From positions 171,645 through 235,644 of the forward strand of contig NMRA01000205.1 of the NCBI GenBank assembly GCA_002633005.1: DNA of 64,000 nt. The letters run 5' to 3'. Positions within the stretch are counted from its first letter, which is position 1. The number at the start of each line of letters is the position of its first letter. The notes under the pieces were generated by a model. The model made no database searches, was not told the origin of the DNA, and was given only the letters and a program-made list of their open reading frames with translations. The position numbers and the translations under genes are program-made. The DNA is from Phoronis australis (lineage: Eukaryota; Phoronida; Phoronidae). Shown piece after piece: positions 12,001 to 22,699 of the stretch.

Positions 12001-15000
12001 TCATTAGGGCATGACAGTTTGTTTCGAATTGACAAGTTAATTCAACTATATAGATACAGTTGATTTTGCAAAAATCATGCCACTGTTTTTATTTCGCCAT
12101 CGCCGCCGTGCTTTGGCACACACACTGAACGTGCAAACATGTTTTGGATATGAGAGAAGAGAAAATGTCACCTATTTTTGTGAATTGAAGTGTCATGAGA
12201 AAATACTACTTTCGAGAATTGTTGTTGAAGTTGATGCCGTTTAGTGTTATCGTCCAGTTGATTCTATATAGAGTTTTAAACTCAAGTAATCTGTTTACTC
12301 AACTATGTTTATGACGTATGGAACTGGCATTGCTGGCACAGAGACTGGACCACGAATGACCGTGGATAAAGCGAGTTTTGTTGAGGGCTTTACCTTGAAA
12401 CAGTGGAGAGCAGTGATTGCTGACCGATATTCAGGTCGACAAATAAACCCACACTTGTCCCGTGATAACATATCACCAGACTCTCAAGATTAGCTAATAA
12501 TCATTAGACAAGGTTAACAAACGACAAGGTTAACGATCGCTATCAAAAGTGCTTTTAAGCATGCATGATCACCAGTCCCCCTCAAAAAACTTTTGCATAG
12601 TATTGGTCGTGACAGCATGAACACTGCTGTAGTGGGGCGTAGGTGCAGGTAGGCGCAGGTAGACGCAGCCAAGCACATTTTGGTATTTAAACGTAGCGTC
12701 TACGCACCGTAAGTTACGTTCAGTTCTCAAAGTGATACAGTGGGCTTTAGGCACCTACTTGCATCTAATTTTACCACTACAGCACTAATTATGAATGCTA
12801 CCCGACCAATGTCCTCAAAACTGTGTATTTTAGCACACTATCGGTCAGTAAGAAAATCTATGAATGGTAATTTTTGGCATGGCGGGAATTTTGGAAAATG
12901 AAAAGGTACAACGCTAACTTTGAGATATTGGGTGACATGGTTGGGACAGAAGTTAGTTGTATAATTTCAATTTTCTTCTATATTCAGTGCTTCCACAGTT
13001 ACACACGTGACAATATTGACAGTTCATACATGTCAATCAACCTATTAATTTCAGTCAATCAACCACGGGTTATGTATGCAAATACCGCGATCGTCCGCCG
13101 TTGTTCCTCAAATAATCGTCGCTAACGAAAGCAGAAAGGTACTTTAGACGCGCTTGAGACACTTGTAACGTAGACATTTTGTTTAGATAATTATTAAGTC
13201 ACAGGGATACAGGCATTCACCTCGTGAAACTCAAACTGAGTTGCATATCAAAATTTCATCTTTGGTAATTGTGATAGAGTAGGTCTGGTGTTCTCCGTTC
13301 CCTATAGTTCCGTTCCCATGTTTCCCAACCAATGTTCCTCTGTCCTTATGATCTCTCGCTCTGATGTTCCCTCGGCCCATCTTCCCCCGTTATTTGCCCT
13401 ACATGTATGTTACTCCTACTCGTTAATCTAATTTATGTTTTTAAGTTTGATAATTTGGTGTGCCTCAGGTGCATGAGCTTGCGTGTGGACGCCAAAAGCG
13501 TAACAAACAGACGCTTAATTCAGTGGCGGATCTACGGATCCCCCCCATCGGGCCAGGAGCCAAAAATTAAAAAAGAGCAAAAATGTCTCCAGCAAAACAA
13601 AAACGGCACCGCCAGCGTGTGTAAACCCCAAGTAAAAAAGTTGGAAAAAATGATGGGGGTGGGGTTTACTCTGAAAATATATTTTTTTGCCTTTTGATTG
13701 GCTGTTATGAAAATCAACGGATTTCGAGTCAGTCTCCGTGGCTCATCGGCAAAACCCCGGAGATCAATTATGCACGCGCTTCCGTCGACACTTCTGAAGT
13801 AGCCAAGCATTTTAGATGGATCCACCGCTGAAAGAGAAGCTCTATATCTGATTTCTTTAGGTAACTAGGTTCTTTACTCTAAGATATGTTTTGATTTGAT
13901 TAGGGGAAATACTGTGGTGCCGCAACCCTGATATTCAGGCGAATTGACGTGCAACGTTTTTAACTCATCTGTCATGCCGTGTCATCCTATTACACCCCAC
14001 ACGTTTGTAACTCGAATTTGACTGGTGTATAGTAAAGTTGGCTTGCGCAGTATCATACAGTGTACATGTACATGTAATACTTTTGAAAATAACTCGTTAT
14101 CCGAAGAATTGCTATTGTGGCGGGCGCCGTGGTCTGGTCGCGAGTCTGTTTGAAGATGCACTCTTACAAGTTATGTCTATACAAGGAATGACCAAGGGAG
14201 CACTCACATTGACAAAGTGACCGCATTCGCGAACAGTGTACCAGAAATTGGGAGGCTGAATTTTCACAACAAAGTCTTGCGGGACTCATGCGATGTTCAA
14301 TAGGCCTCCAAAGGAGGCATGTTGTAAGTCTTTTGAATGGACTTGGTAACCTCAGGGGACTTAGTGTCAACTGAGCTGCGAAACGAGATGCTGACATTGT
14401 AGAGGCGTGCAAGCTCATTGACACAGCAGTTGACGAAGTGCAAGTGTTGGGAACAAACGCCGCAGATGTCTGAGTAGAATGGTTCCAAGAGGAGCAAACC
14501 ATTGGATCCGATGTACAGATTTCTCGGCAGTCTAGACAACAGAAAGATAGGACCAACGTTCCTGGAGAAACACCCAGGTAATAAGTTATAATTCTACACA
14601 GTTTGTAATAATGTCGGTTTTTTATGCTTGTGTACAATGTAAACGAAATAGAAATTATTTTTGGACATGTCAAATTTACCCAGTACAGCAGAGGATCTAC
14701 GAGCGCACAGAAACTGATTCTGGTTTGTATTTCCACTTGAGTCTATCTGCTTCATATCCAAAATCTATTTCACGTAGTGCGTAGTTAAATCTGTACACAA
14801 TACTTGTTTCGTTTCTTCCAGTGAGTACTACAGATCGGTGCGAAAACCCTTCATAGACAACCTCTCGCAGTAGTTGACCACCAGATGTGTAAACTACACG
14901 TATGAGCATCCACTGGGGATTAAAAAGTGTTTAGAGAGAAGTTTTCAATTCAAAATTTTTTTGCAAAGTACGGTTAAGGTCTCGCGACGGACAAGGCCAG

Positions 15001-16998
15001 TTTGATTTTTGTAGATAGCGAGTTTCAGTGTACCTCTAGTCCCTCGGCGAACTAGTCTTGTGATGTTTTTTTACCAAAGTGTGCTTTGTAAAACTATTTA
15101 TCTCAGGCAGTACTGTTTGGTCCCACGACAGATCGACTATTTTTATAGGGATAATAAGCACAGGTGTACTTTTGGTCTCGTGACGGACCAGGCCAGAGTT
15201 TTTGTGTACTATCAGTGTACATCTCTTCCCTCTGCGAACTGCTCCTATATACTTATCTTTCCATCAAGGTGTACAGAATGTTTTGGTTTCGTGAAACCAT
15301 TTTCAGATGATTTGTTTCCTGATACACTTGACGTTTTTTAATTGTTGTCAACGTGATTCAGCTTAATAAAGCGATACTTAATTGTTTATTGTCGCTTTTA
15401 ATAATAGACTATGAGCCGAGGGCACCATCGTTCGCCAATTTTTCTCGTAACGAGACAGAACACATGTTTATTTCTGGACTAACAGTACAGGTCTTCGTTA
15501 TTAAACAGCTTGAGGCTGTTGCGATCACCTGATATTCAAGTTTTTACGCCCCGTCGGTGCTCCTTATGCTCTTGAATATTTGGTAGTTGTCTAAACCCCT
15601 GTATACACACCACACTTTTTCGTATGCTAAAAAGGTGTGTGTAAGCAGATGTTCCAACAAAAATAAATTTTTGCTGGTGGTGTGACTCATACCCAGATGT
15701 GCACAAATATGGTTTCACGAAACTTATGAGCCAAGTTCATGTGACGAAATCGAGAAGGGTTTTTAATTATCTTAAGAAAAACTCAAGGGTCATGTTAGGT
15801 GCCAGAAACGTACCAGGATGCATGGAAATTTCACTGTTTGGCTACAAAAACAAAAAGTTGTCTTACACGGGAGGGGGGTTTACCCCACTAGCCTCGGATT
15901 CGACCTTTGCGGGAATCCTAAACCCCCCTTACTGAAAACGGAGATCCACCACTGTAATTTCAAAGAAAAATAACTTTACATTGGCAAGTATCCGCTTACA
16001 TTGGCAGGTATCCGCTTACATTGGCAAGTATCCGCTTACATTGGCAGGTATCCGCTTACATTGGCAGGTATCCGCCGCGCTTTTCAGTAGTAGGATCTTC
16101 AACTTAAATAAGTAATGGACTAGGTAATGCACATTGAAATGTTTTACAATCGTATTTGTGAATTAAGGAGATTAATTTGCTGTTCTTAGAAGTGTTTCAC
16201 GGTATCCTGAAGGGCACGCGATGTAATAAGGATGACGAGGACCTGCGGCTGAGATGGGGTGCGACTTGATTTTCTATTAGATAGCTTCTTCATTTTTTAT
16301 ATCACTTTGAGATGTCTGCTCAAATCGACCTATACAAACATGGAATGATTCAGCTGATGTTAGCTTTGGTTTGATAATTCGCTGAATGAAACCCATTTTA
16401 GAGGCACTTTCCACGAAAACCCTGGGAGCTAGTCAGTAGTGTAGGGTATTAATTTGTGCACACTATTCCTAAATGAGGTGTATACGTGGGCCACGTTTTA
16501 TGCCACCTCTCAATAGGTGTGGATATTGGTAAAAAATTCTAGGTCTTGACGTCAACATGGCTCTTATTGTTTTCATTTCGGATTGGTTTAAATACCACAC
16601 CATATCTGGAAGCCCAGCTACAGCCCACACCTGACATGATGACTGCCATCCGGGCATCGTACGACTTGTACTTTTTCATCGACTGGATATACTTGTGGAT
16701 CAACCAACGGTGTACACGACAACGGTGTACACGACAACGGTGTACACGACAACGGTGTACACGACAACGGTGTACACGACAACGTTCACTTACCCAAAGC
16801 TAGATACATTCCGTTCAGCACAGATCCAATCCAGGATGTCTTCGCATTGGATTCACTGAAGTAATCCAGAAACTCGAGGTAGAAAACACCAAACGAGAAA
16901 CACATTCCATCCACCAGCATATTCACGACAAATGAGGCGCACATTATCACCCATCCATAGCCGCCGTCTGGCGGTATAGCTACTGGTACTTTGGTCAT
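2855..16998 (-). CDS. SLC16-family (monocarboxylate transporter-like) transporter, 6 coding exons
   Basis: Coding exons on the minus strand: 16998-16794, 11453-11310, 10401-9580, 8221-7952, 6869-6744, 3003-2855. All junctions are GT-AG and phase-compatible, and the sum is 1716 nt, 571 residues plus TAA. The protein carries the SLC16 signature DGGYGW at residues 11-16, the second signature [20 protein letters not shown] at about 132-151, and a long hydrophilic central loop with [12 protein letters not shown], as in MCT9/12/14-like members. About 12 membrane segments are expected, with N and C termini inside. The family moves monocarboxylates and related solutes across the plasma membrane; the substrate cannot be read from sequence. 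The ATG at 16998 is preferred because an in-frame TGA lies upstream and DGGYGW sits at the usual distance. The length is normal for the family. Intron 5 carries a Kolobok-like element. A possible AATAAA on this strand is near 2150. Confidence 0.93.
4184..4465 (+). pseudogene. Truncated transposon gene with P2X7-ballast-like cysteine motif
   Basis: ATG at 4184 opens an acidic leader ([14 protein letters not shown], then [13 protein letters not shown]) leading to SWCKCTVC and [12 protein letters not shown]. The W-C-x-C-x2-C ... M-P-T ... E-x-x-C-C pattern is that of the zinc-binding cytosolic (ballast) domain of P2X7 receptors. That domain is also found in uncharacterised, probably transposon-linked proteins of aquatic animals (family knowledge). 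Only the start of the domain is present; after CCSE the frame enters sequence antisense to the transposase. No channel part exists, so this is not a receptor gene. Its role in the transposon is unknown. Confidence 0.6.
4455..5525 (-). pseudogene. THAP-domain Kolobok-like transposase, N-terminal part, frameshifted and truncated
   Basis: ATG at 5525 starts [15 protein letters not shown], a THAP zinc finger (C-x4-C here, TW at about residues 34-35, [15 protein letters not shown] as the AVPTIF-like box; residues 1-96). A Ser/Thr-rich linker follows, then a CQVCG ... [11 protein letters not shown] region. The main frame stops at 4596, but the conserved continuation ([42 protein letters not shown]) is in another frame. 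The switch falls at an A8 run at 4651-4658, so a one-base slip is likely. The protein ends near 4455 at the fusion with the plus-strand gene. The catalytic core is missing. THAP proteins of this class bind transposon ends. Confidence 0.75.
5795..6743. other. Intron 5 of the SLC16 gene, right of the transposon
   Basis: Short open frames only. No domain, repeat or splice-bounded exon that I can support. Confidence 0.5.
6744..6869 (-). CDS. SLC16-like gene, coding exon 5
   Basis: Found only through splice signals, as it has no long open frame of its own. Acceptor TTAATTTTAG|CTGTG, donor TTGCAG|GTAGCC. Encodes [16 protein letters not shown] and [16 protein letters not shown], characteristic of SLC16 TM10-TM11. 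Phase matches both neighbours. Confidence 0.9.
7952..8221 (-). CDS. SLC16-like gene, coding exon 4
   Basis: Acceptor TGTTCAAG|GCTTTT, donor CATAG|GTATAA, a weaker donor than the others. Encodes [17 protein letters not shown] and [17 protein letters not shown], the conserved TM7-TM8 hairpin and the Arg-containing TM8 stretch of SLC16 transporters. Confidence 0.9.
8222..9579. other. Intron 3 of the SLC16 gene
   Basis: No coding or repeat structure recognised beyond a short AT dinucleotide run near 9320. Confidence 0.5.
9580..10401 (-). CDS. SLC16-like gene, coding exon 3 (large central exon)
   Basis: Acceptor TCATTCTAG|GAATTGG, donor GACTG|GTAAGTAC. Encodes [11 protein letters not shown], the second signature motif, TM5-TM6, the polar central loop of about 190 residues with [12 protein letters not shown], and the start of TM7. 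The loop is rich in Ser, Asp and Glu. Confidence 0.92.
10688..10945. repeat. 28-bp minisatellite, 9 copies, in intron 2
   Basis: Unit CAATGCGTGCAGTCAGGCCT plus ACTGTATA. Two units carry an extra CCG giving 31 bp. The apparent open frames across it arise from the repeat and are not genes. It lies between exons 2 and 3 of the SLC16 gene. Confidence 0.93.
11310..11453 (-). CDS. SLC16-like gene, coding exon 2
   Basis: Acceptor CTTTCAG|GTCCT, donor AGCG|GTAAGTAA. Encodes [20 protein letters not shown], the TM3 region conserved in SLC16 proteins. It joins exon 1 as LALG-PIASAL. Confidence 0.9.
11954..13528. other. Intron 1 of the SLC16 gene, proximal part
   Basis: No domain, splice-bounded exon or repeat array recognised. 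Short frames only. Confidence 0.45.
14297..14561 (-). CDS. Unrecognised coding-like exon
   Basis: Acceptor TTTCTCCAG|GAACG opens a frame reading [33 protein letters not shown] and ending YNMPPLEAY before TGA. Just downstream another frame reads [20 protein letters not shown] and [17 protein letters not shown] (about 14160-14280), equally protein-like, so a frameshift may separate two parts of one protein. I know no matching family. It lies inside SLC16 intron 1 on the same strand and within the candidate transposon at 13.5-15.95 kb, so a transposon-encoded protein is my preferred reading. Confidence 0.3.
14697..14912 (-). CDS. Unrecognised coding-like exon, upstream of the previous one
   Basis: Acceptor TTTAATCCCCAG|TGG opens a frame with [39 protein letters not shown] and a basic end. 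The frame closes at TAG (14697), but a donor-like TACTGG|GTAAAT lies about 30 bp further on. Composition looks coding (mixed polar and hydrophobic, N-glycosylation-type NET). No family recognised. Possibly an exon of the same gene as 14297-14561. Confidence 0.28.
   Translation of the reverse strand, partial: WMLIRVVYTSGGQLLREVVYEGFSHRSVVLTGRNETSIVYRFNYALREIDFGYEADRLKWKYKPESVSVRS
15975..16075. repeat. 20-bp tandem repeat, 5 copies
   Basis: Unit TTACATTGGCAGGTATCCGC, alternating A/G at one position. It lies in SLC16 intron 1, just right of the candidate transposon end. Confidence 0.9.
16705..16784. repeat. 15-bp minisatellite abutting a splice donor
   Basis: Five units of CAACGGTGTACACGA. On the gene strand it starts 8 bp after the exon 1 donor of the SLC16 gene. 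Confidence 0.92.
16794..16998 (-). CDS. SLC16-like gene, coding exon 1
   Basis: Begins at ATG (16998) and encodes [16 protein letters not shown], then the first membrane segment and SFGVFYLEF. Ends in phase 1 at GCTTTGG|GTAAGTG. Only about 8 bp beyond the donor the intron enters a 15-bp minisatellite. Confidence 0.9.
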
Positions 16999-17607
16999 GA
17001 TTTCAGCTAGCTCGGGTACTCCAGTCAAATGCAAACCAAAATTTCACAGCCTCGATTGCCCCACAGTTGGCAGCAGTGCAGATGGCCAAATCAGCTGATT
17101 TGGGACGAGGGTCAAAATAGCGAATCGCCCGTATGATCTGATATCATTGTTGACTCACTATATGATAAGTCACGAACCTCTGGACCAGGAGTGAACGTTT
17201 ATAGACCCAGGCAACAAATATCAAAAAATATCTTCTGATAAGACATGCCATAAACTGCTGCATTCCATCCTTTTTATTTGTCTAAAGATTGGTAATCAAA
17301 TTTGGCCGTACACTCTCATAAATTCGCTCTCACTAATTCCTTACCTTGGTAGAATTCTGTTTCCGTTACCAACCTATGTCGCAGGCAAAGTTTTTATGCG
17401 AATTCGTAACTTAAGTGTTGGACAACTCCAATAAACTCTAGGGCGTTTTCTTGAGTCGCTAGAACCATCAAGGTAATGAATATTATGAGACCGATTCGTT
17501 TGAGAGTAATTGGTCTAATTCGGTTTTTGTTTTTTGTCACCAAAGCATGGCGAAATACAGCATTAACGGTGTAAGTATTGCATACATACACATATACGTA
17601 TTCGTAT

Positions 17608-17801
17608 GTGTGCTTGCATGATATGCGTTGCATTCAGGGCAGCTACCTTAGAATGGGATTGAGCTGTGTTGTGTGCTTGCATGACATGCGTTGCATTCAG
17701 GGCAGCTAGCTTAGAATGGGATTGAGCTGTGTTGTGTGCTTGCATGACCGGCGTTGCATTCAGGGCAGCTACCTTAGAATGGGATTAGAGCTGTGTTGTG
17801 T
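17608..17801. repeat. 62-63-bp tandem repeat, 3 copies
   Basis: Units begin GTGTGCTTGCATGACATGCG and end GGGATTGAGCTGTGTT. It lies upstream of the SLC16 start codon on the gene strand. Confidence 0.88.
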
Positions 17802-20800
17802 GCGGACGGGTGTATTGGCAACGTCTTACATTGAAATCGGAGCTGCGTTGCGGCGCGTCACGTTTTGTCTGTTGCTGCTGGACTGACATTATGCCTATGT
17901 GACAACTGGCCGTATTTGAGCGTAAGACGTCATGTTCACAAGGGAAGGATGGAGAGATGTCGGTTCTCCAAAGCATCACGCGTGCACGTAGATATACAGT
18001 TGTAGATACTGTTAGCCTCATCCGAAGCAGCCAGAAGTTCAAATATCAAGAATATTTCTTCTTCCTCTTCTTCAGATACGTCAAACTTCAACTTCAGGCA
18101 CTGAATGAAAAGGGTGGGCCACTTCCAACAGTAAAAAGTGCGGTTATTACTAGTAGAAAAGTGCTTCTCACTGCTGTATAAAAGCAGTGTGATATTTGGA
18201 GCGATATGTTCCTGTATGCCTAGACACAGACCTGAGACCACATCATTCTGCACAGTACACAATCGAATAATGGCAGGAAAAAGCTGTGTAACTGAAAATT
18301 GGTCAACTATGGGGAATGCCATGATATGGTATGTCATGTGATAGAATAAACGAGTAGCATCTGTCCAATATCTGTTTCAACTTCAGTTACCCAGCAGATA
18401 AAAAGCTATGTTACTTCGCTTTGACTCTGTATTGAATAATTGTTGTCCAGTAAACCTAAGATCTAAGATCTGTGCGCCCTGTTTCAAAGGTTTCTGCTAT
18501 TGGCGTAAAAAGGTCACCGCCACCTATTATTTACTAAGCTACTAATAGCACAACGCCATGATTTGATGCAGTACATCATCATCACGGCTTGACTGCATAC
18601 GCGGATTTAGGGGTGGGGGGCAGGGGGCTTGCCGCAAGTAAAATGAAACAGCAACAGCGTAAAGTGTGAGGAAACATTGAGTTCATCCGGTAGCGGATGA
18701 GGGGGGGGGGCTTAAGGTGTATTGGCAGAAAACAAGGAATATTACGTACCTTGCATTTAATCATATACAAGCACGAATATTGCACTTTGAAACGATCACA
18801 GGAAACTAAGCACATCCATAAAAGCCAGTAGCTTATAGAAGCATGGGATTCGGTAAACGCTGGGACAGCAATAGAATCCCGGTATTTAATATAAGCCGGG
18901 TCTCAGTTGTCTGTTACATAGCAACGACAAAATGAGGACCAAAAGGTGGTGCGAAGTATTACCTATACACTGTCTTATCAAACATTGTGGTATCGCTCTT
19001 AAAATATTAGTAATAAGATTTCACTACCGTGAAGGGAACTGTTAGCAAAGACGTTTTTTTGTTCGTAGTTTTGGTATAGGAATTAAAAATGCCGCGTCTC
19101 TACATGTATTGAAAGCTGGAACATTTGAAATTAACAAACGCGAGGTTTATGTTAAAAGCTTTGATGTAGGCGGAATTTTACACCATTTGTCATAAAACAT
19201 AGATATATAGACTAGATTTTATATGACTGATTACGATTCGCGGGCGGCCATCTTGAGTGGAACTGTTTGTTATGAACATATATAGAAGACGCACTGTTAA
19301 CAACAAGAAAAGACGACAGTCACGTGACACGAATTATACCACGATACTACAATGCCCATGACGTTTTCCGTCGTGTCCACCTCTGGATATCTCCCGTCCC
19401 GGTTGCGAAATTTTGCCTTTACGAGCTTTTTGGTAGATCCACCAATTTGTCTGTTCAAATTCTGTTTCAATTAGAGCTTTCCCGTACCATATAGAGGTAA
19501 TCACTTTTTGAAGCTCCACCACACCTACACAATTATTCTCAAACAAAGCGTCGGACGTAATGTCCGCTGTTGTTTTCCGGTCATTTCTGCAAGGCGTTCA
19601 TTTGTGTTTAATTCCTGAGTAACTTCTAGCAACGGTCACCAGTGATCGTATAACTAGATCCTAGAACATATCTGACGTAGGCCGTGCATCAGTCATCAAT
19701 ATGCTGGAACCTCCAAGAATCTAATTGAGTATTCTAGTGGAATGAATGCTCATAGCTAATACTGTGACATAGTATAGAAATAAGAGTGGTTACCTGTCCT
19801 GACTTCTTCTGTAGTGTCGAATATTGACATCAGTTATGGGGCTACAAAGTACTTATCTGGAGTTATTGGTACGATGGTGGAGGACACTCCCTATCATGTT
19901 ATCAGAATTAGGGATATTTATTTCTAAAATTAAGGACCTTGAGGTCCCCCTGGTGATATTTCGACGTGGCTGCACTATTTTCCAGCATAACGGTTCCTGA
20001 CGCTATTTCAGTTAACTACGTTAGAAGTAGGTTAGCCATGATAGCGTTCTTATGAACGGCAGTCGCTACTAAGTGAAACTGAAAATCGGTGACAATAAAC
20101 GTAAATCATAACATAGACAAAAACCGTAGAAGCAGGTGTCTAGAATATAATCTCAAATATCGTCTGCTCACCTGCCAGTCCACGAAAATGAAAGCTAACT
20201 TTGATTTAGTGGTTCAGCTTTGAAGAATTTGAATGGGGAGGGATGGATTTTGTGGAGGTGTCAAAGTCTGGGGTAGCTAGTGAGAGACATGGGGACCAAG
20301 TCGACGAAGTGGAAGTCCAGCAATTCACAGAATCGAAGAAAGGAAAGCACTTAAAAACTACGAGTGACATCAGCATTTTTGAGATTTGTTTTTTTCAGTG
20401 CCGTTCAACTCCCACGCGTATTGGCCAAAGAGTTAGAAATTAAGACTAAGCAAGAAATCTTAGGATGTTCTTCGGCCTCGCGAAAATACTCGCATGACGC
20501 ATTAACCTCGGCTAATAACACACCATTATAACAACACGTGTAGTTTAACATATTTATACCACGTTCTTATGATATAACCCTCATTTCTTCCTCGAGTCCT
20601 AATTTTTTTACCTTTGGTCAATACAGTACGCGTAGGAATCATGACAACGTCACTGAGAAGCGAACACACTTTTTATTGCTTCAAATGCAATTAGCAAGTC
20701 GCACATGTAAACATGAAACGCATTGTTCTAGAAGAATTAAATTTCTCACACAAGACGCGACTGGTTAATAACACTGAGTACGTAATTTTTCATATTACAT

Positions 20801-20916
20801 GGGCTAATCACAAAGTAGTGCGAAGTAGAAATCCATACGCCTTACATTTTATCGTCTGCAAAACACTAGAACAACCAAGCGCACGCCAACCAAACAATGC
20901 CGGAATTCAAAAATGG
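17802..20916. other. No supported gene
   Basis: Several short frames, none with a recognisable domain. A degenerate GCGGATTTAGGGG / GCGGATGAGGGG stretch at about 18600-18715 looks like a decayed MITE of the CAGGGGCGGATCC type. Confidence 0.45.
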
Positions 20917-21072
20917 CAGTGGCGGATGTAGAGGGGGGCCAAGGGGGCCATGCCCCCCCTTAAAATTCTCCAAGATTCCATTGGGCAGTTCGGGAGTGCC
21001 AATGTCTGACATCCAAAATCCTGGCTAATACTCTGCCCTCCCCCCCAACTCAAAATCTTGGATCCGCCCATG
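20917..21072. mobile_element. MITE, CAGGGGCGGATCCAGG family, full length
   Basis: Ends CAGTGGCGGATGTAGAGG and CTTGGATCCGCCCATG. Read inverted, it holds the same landmarks as the copies at 51922 and 63542 (CAGAGTATT, GTCAGACATT, a GAACTGCC-like string, GGGGGGCATGGCCCCC). Short and without coding capacity. Confidence 0.7.
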
Positions 21073-22019
21073 GATGGTGGCAAGGTTATGATTGTCAAAT
21101 CGGCTGTCGCAACTGTACGTACTCCCAGTCGGAAGGGCGTGGAAACAACTTCTTAAACGGACGATCTTCGGCGGAAAATTTCCAAATCCACGTTCATTGA
21201 AATGGACAAGAACCCCAAGTACAGAAACGCGGCGAGACTGTCTAGCTGTGTTGTCTCAAGGTCAATTCAATGCTCACGCGCGGGGAAGCCATGTTGACTG
21301 TTATTTATTAACATTTTTAAGTGTAAATATTACAACTTCAGAGGCTATTTATGAGATTCTAACTTGAATATTTGCCACGAAAGCTGAATACAATTTACAA
21401 TTGTTGAGCTTAAAATAAAACTATTTACAAAAAGTAACTGAATTCCTTTACTTTGCGCAAGCGTGTTTTTACAAAAGTTGTGTCACGTGGCTGAAAGTTT
21501 TAGACATGTCGAGTTTTTAGCCAAAAAGTTTGTTTTTACTGTTCAGTGAGAAGCAGAGGGATTTTGACAAAATTTCCTCCAAGAGGTTTTGCCCATGTCA
21601 TAAACCTGAGACGAGTGTCAGATTCTCTATATATGTTATAACATCAGCAATGAGTTAATTCAATAGACTTCAAAATTAGAACAATTCTTAACAGGATAAC
21701 TGCGACCGAAGAGGCGCGTTAAAAGTCAAATTTGAAGTACGCGGTTGTTGTGTTACAACTGTTACTGTGAATCGGTCTTACTTTTCTTCGTATTAACTGT
21801 AATATTGAAGACCCCTCCCGTAGAATTTACGAAAATGGACGTTAGGACTTTGGATGTGTTGATTGAAGAGTCGGGCGATAACTAACAGTTCAAGCCAGGC
21901 GTCAGGGTAGGAGACATTGTTGATGGGACTGTTACGCTAGATCTTGAAGAGCAAGTTGAAGCTGATACTGTTAATGGTATGCTCATCCTAGCTGACTTGT
22001 GCACTAGCAGGCTTAGTTG

Positions 22020-22690
22020 GCCGAGTACCGAGCACATGTTGCGCAGCTCACTGATGTCTGCTGTGGCGTACTTGTTCAGGCTTTAGATGTTTTTATGTCC
22101 GGTCAATGAACAGTCTCTCTCTTTCGCACGCTATGGTTCGTCTTCTTGCAACTGATGCCGCATCTTTGACACGTGGACTTCATGATATTTCCGAGTGTGT
22201 ATACACCCAGTGGCTGAGCACTACACCATAATTCACTACCGGGTAGACGGTTTGTGTTGACACGGATGTAGAAGGGAGATGAAGGCTGCAGCATACTGGC
22301 TAGTCGATGATCACAAAAAATTTATACGCAAGTACTGGTTTTGCCTGCTTGGGTGCAAAGGCTCTTATGTGACCTGACGTACCGTTACGCGTCTTTGTGT
22401 CTCGCTCTTTGAAGACCAAAAACTCGCCATCGGTGTCCTCTACTAGTGTGATGTCGTCCCAGGTAAGTTTCCCGTTGTTGTTGTTCCCTAAGAAACCAAG
22501 TAGCTTTGTGCTATTGTACCAAACAGTATTTACACCAGCTTCTGGGGTGTGTGTCCCCAAAATGCCTTTTTCCTAGAGAACCTGCTCATCTTCTTTGGTC
22601 ACTGGTTCGCAGGAATGCGGTTTGTTGCCCAAGACATTTTGTTTTAGATCTTTTCGCTTGGCTTTCAAGACTGCCTGTGACGTTCCAAAG
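22020..22690 (-). pseudogene. Crypton-type tyrosine recombinase (DUF3504-like) remnant
   Basis: Read on the minus strand from about 22680: KAKRKDLKQNVLGNKP, EPVTKEDEQVL, a stop, EKGILGTHTPEAGVNTVWY, GKLTWDDITLVEDTDGEFLV, FKERDTKTRNG, then after a frameshift near 22297 PLGVYTLGNIMKSTCQRCGI and TNHSVRK, then in a third frame TGHKNI, a stop, SLNKYATADISELRNMCSVL. This is the order found in Crypton-derived DUF3504 domains. HSVR is the catalytic HxxR box, TGHKN a second box, and the Tyr of SLNKYA the nucleophile position. At least two stops and two frameshifts make it non-functional. Cryptons integrate by a tyrosine recombinase without terminal inverted repeats. Confidence 0.8.
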
Positions 22691-22699
22691 CATTTGTGT

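Larger units (their letters stand above)
13529..15953. mobile_element. Candidate 2.4-kb transposon with MITE-like ends
   Basis: Left end CAGTGGCGGATCTACGG and right end, read inverted, CAGTGGTGGATCTCCGT match over about 17 bp. Both ends are flanked by TAATT. The ends resemble the CAGGGGCGGATCC MITE family, which could be its non-autonomous relative. Coding-like minus-strand segments lie inside at 14.1-14.9 kb. The alternative is two unrelated short MITE pieces that happen to face each other. Confidence 0.35.

Noticed and set aside
17936-18337. 133-residue minus-strand open frame with a poly-Glu run
   Set aside because: No domain, the Glu run comes from a TTC/CTT simple repeat, and plus-strand frames of similar length overlap it.
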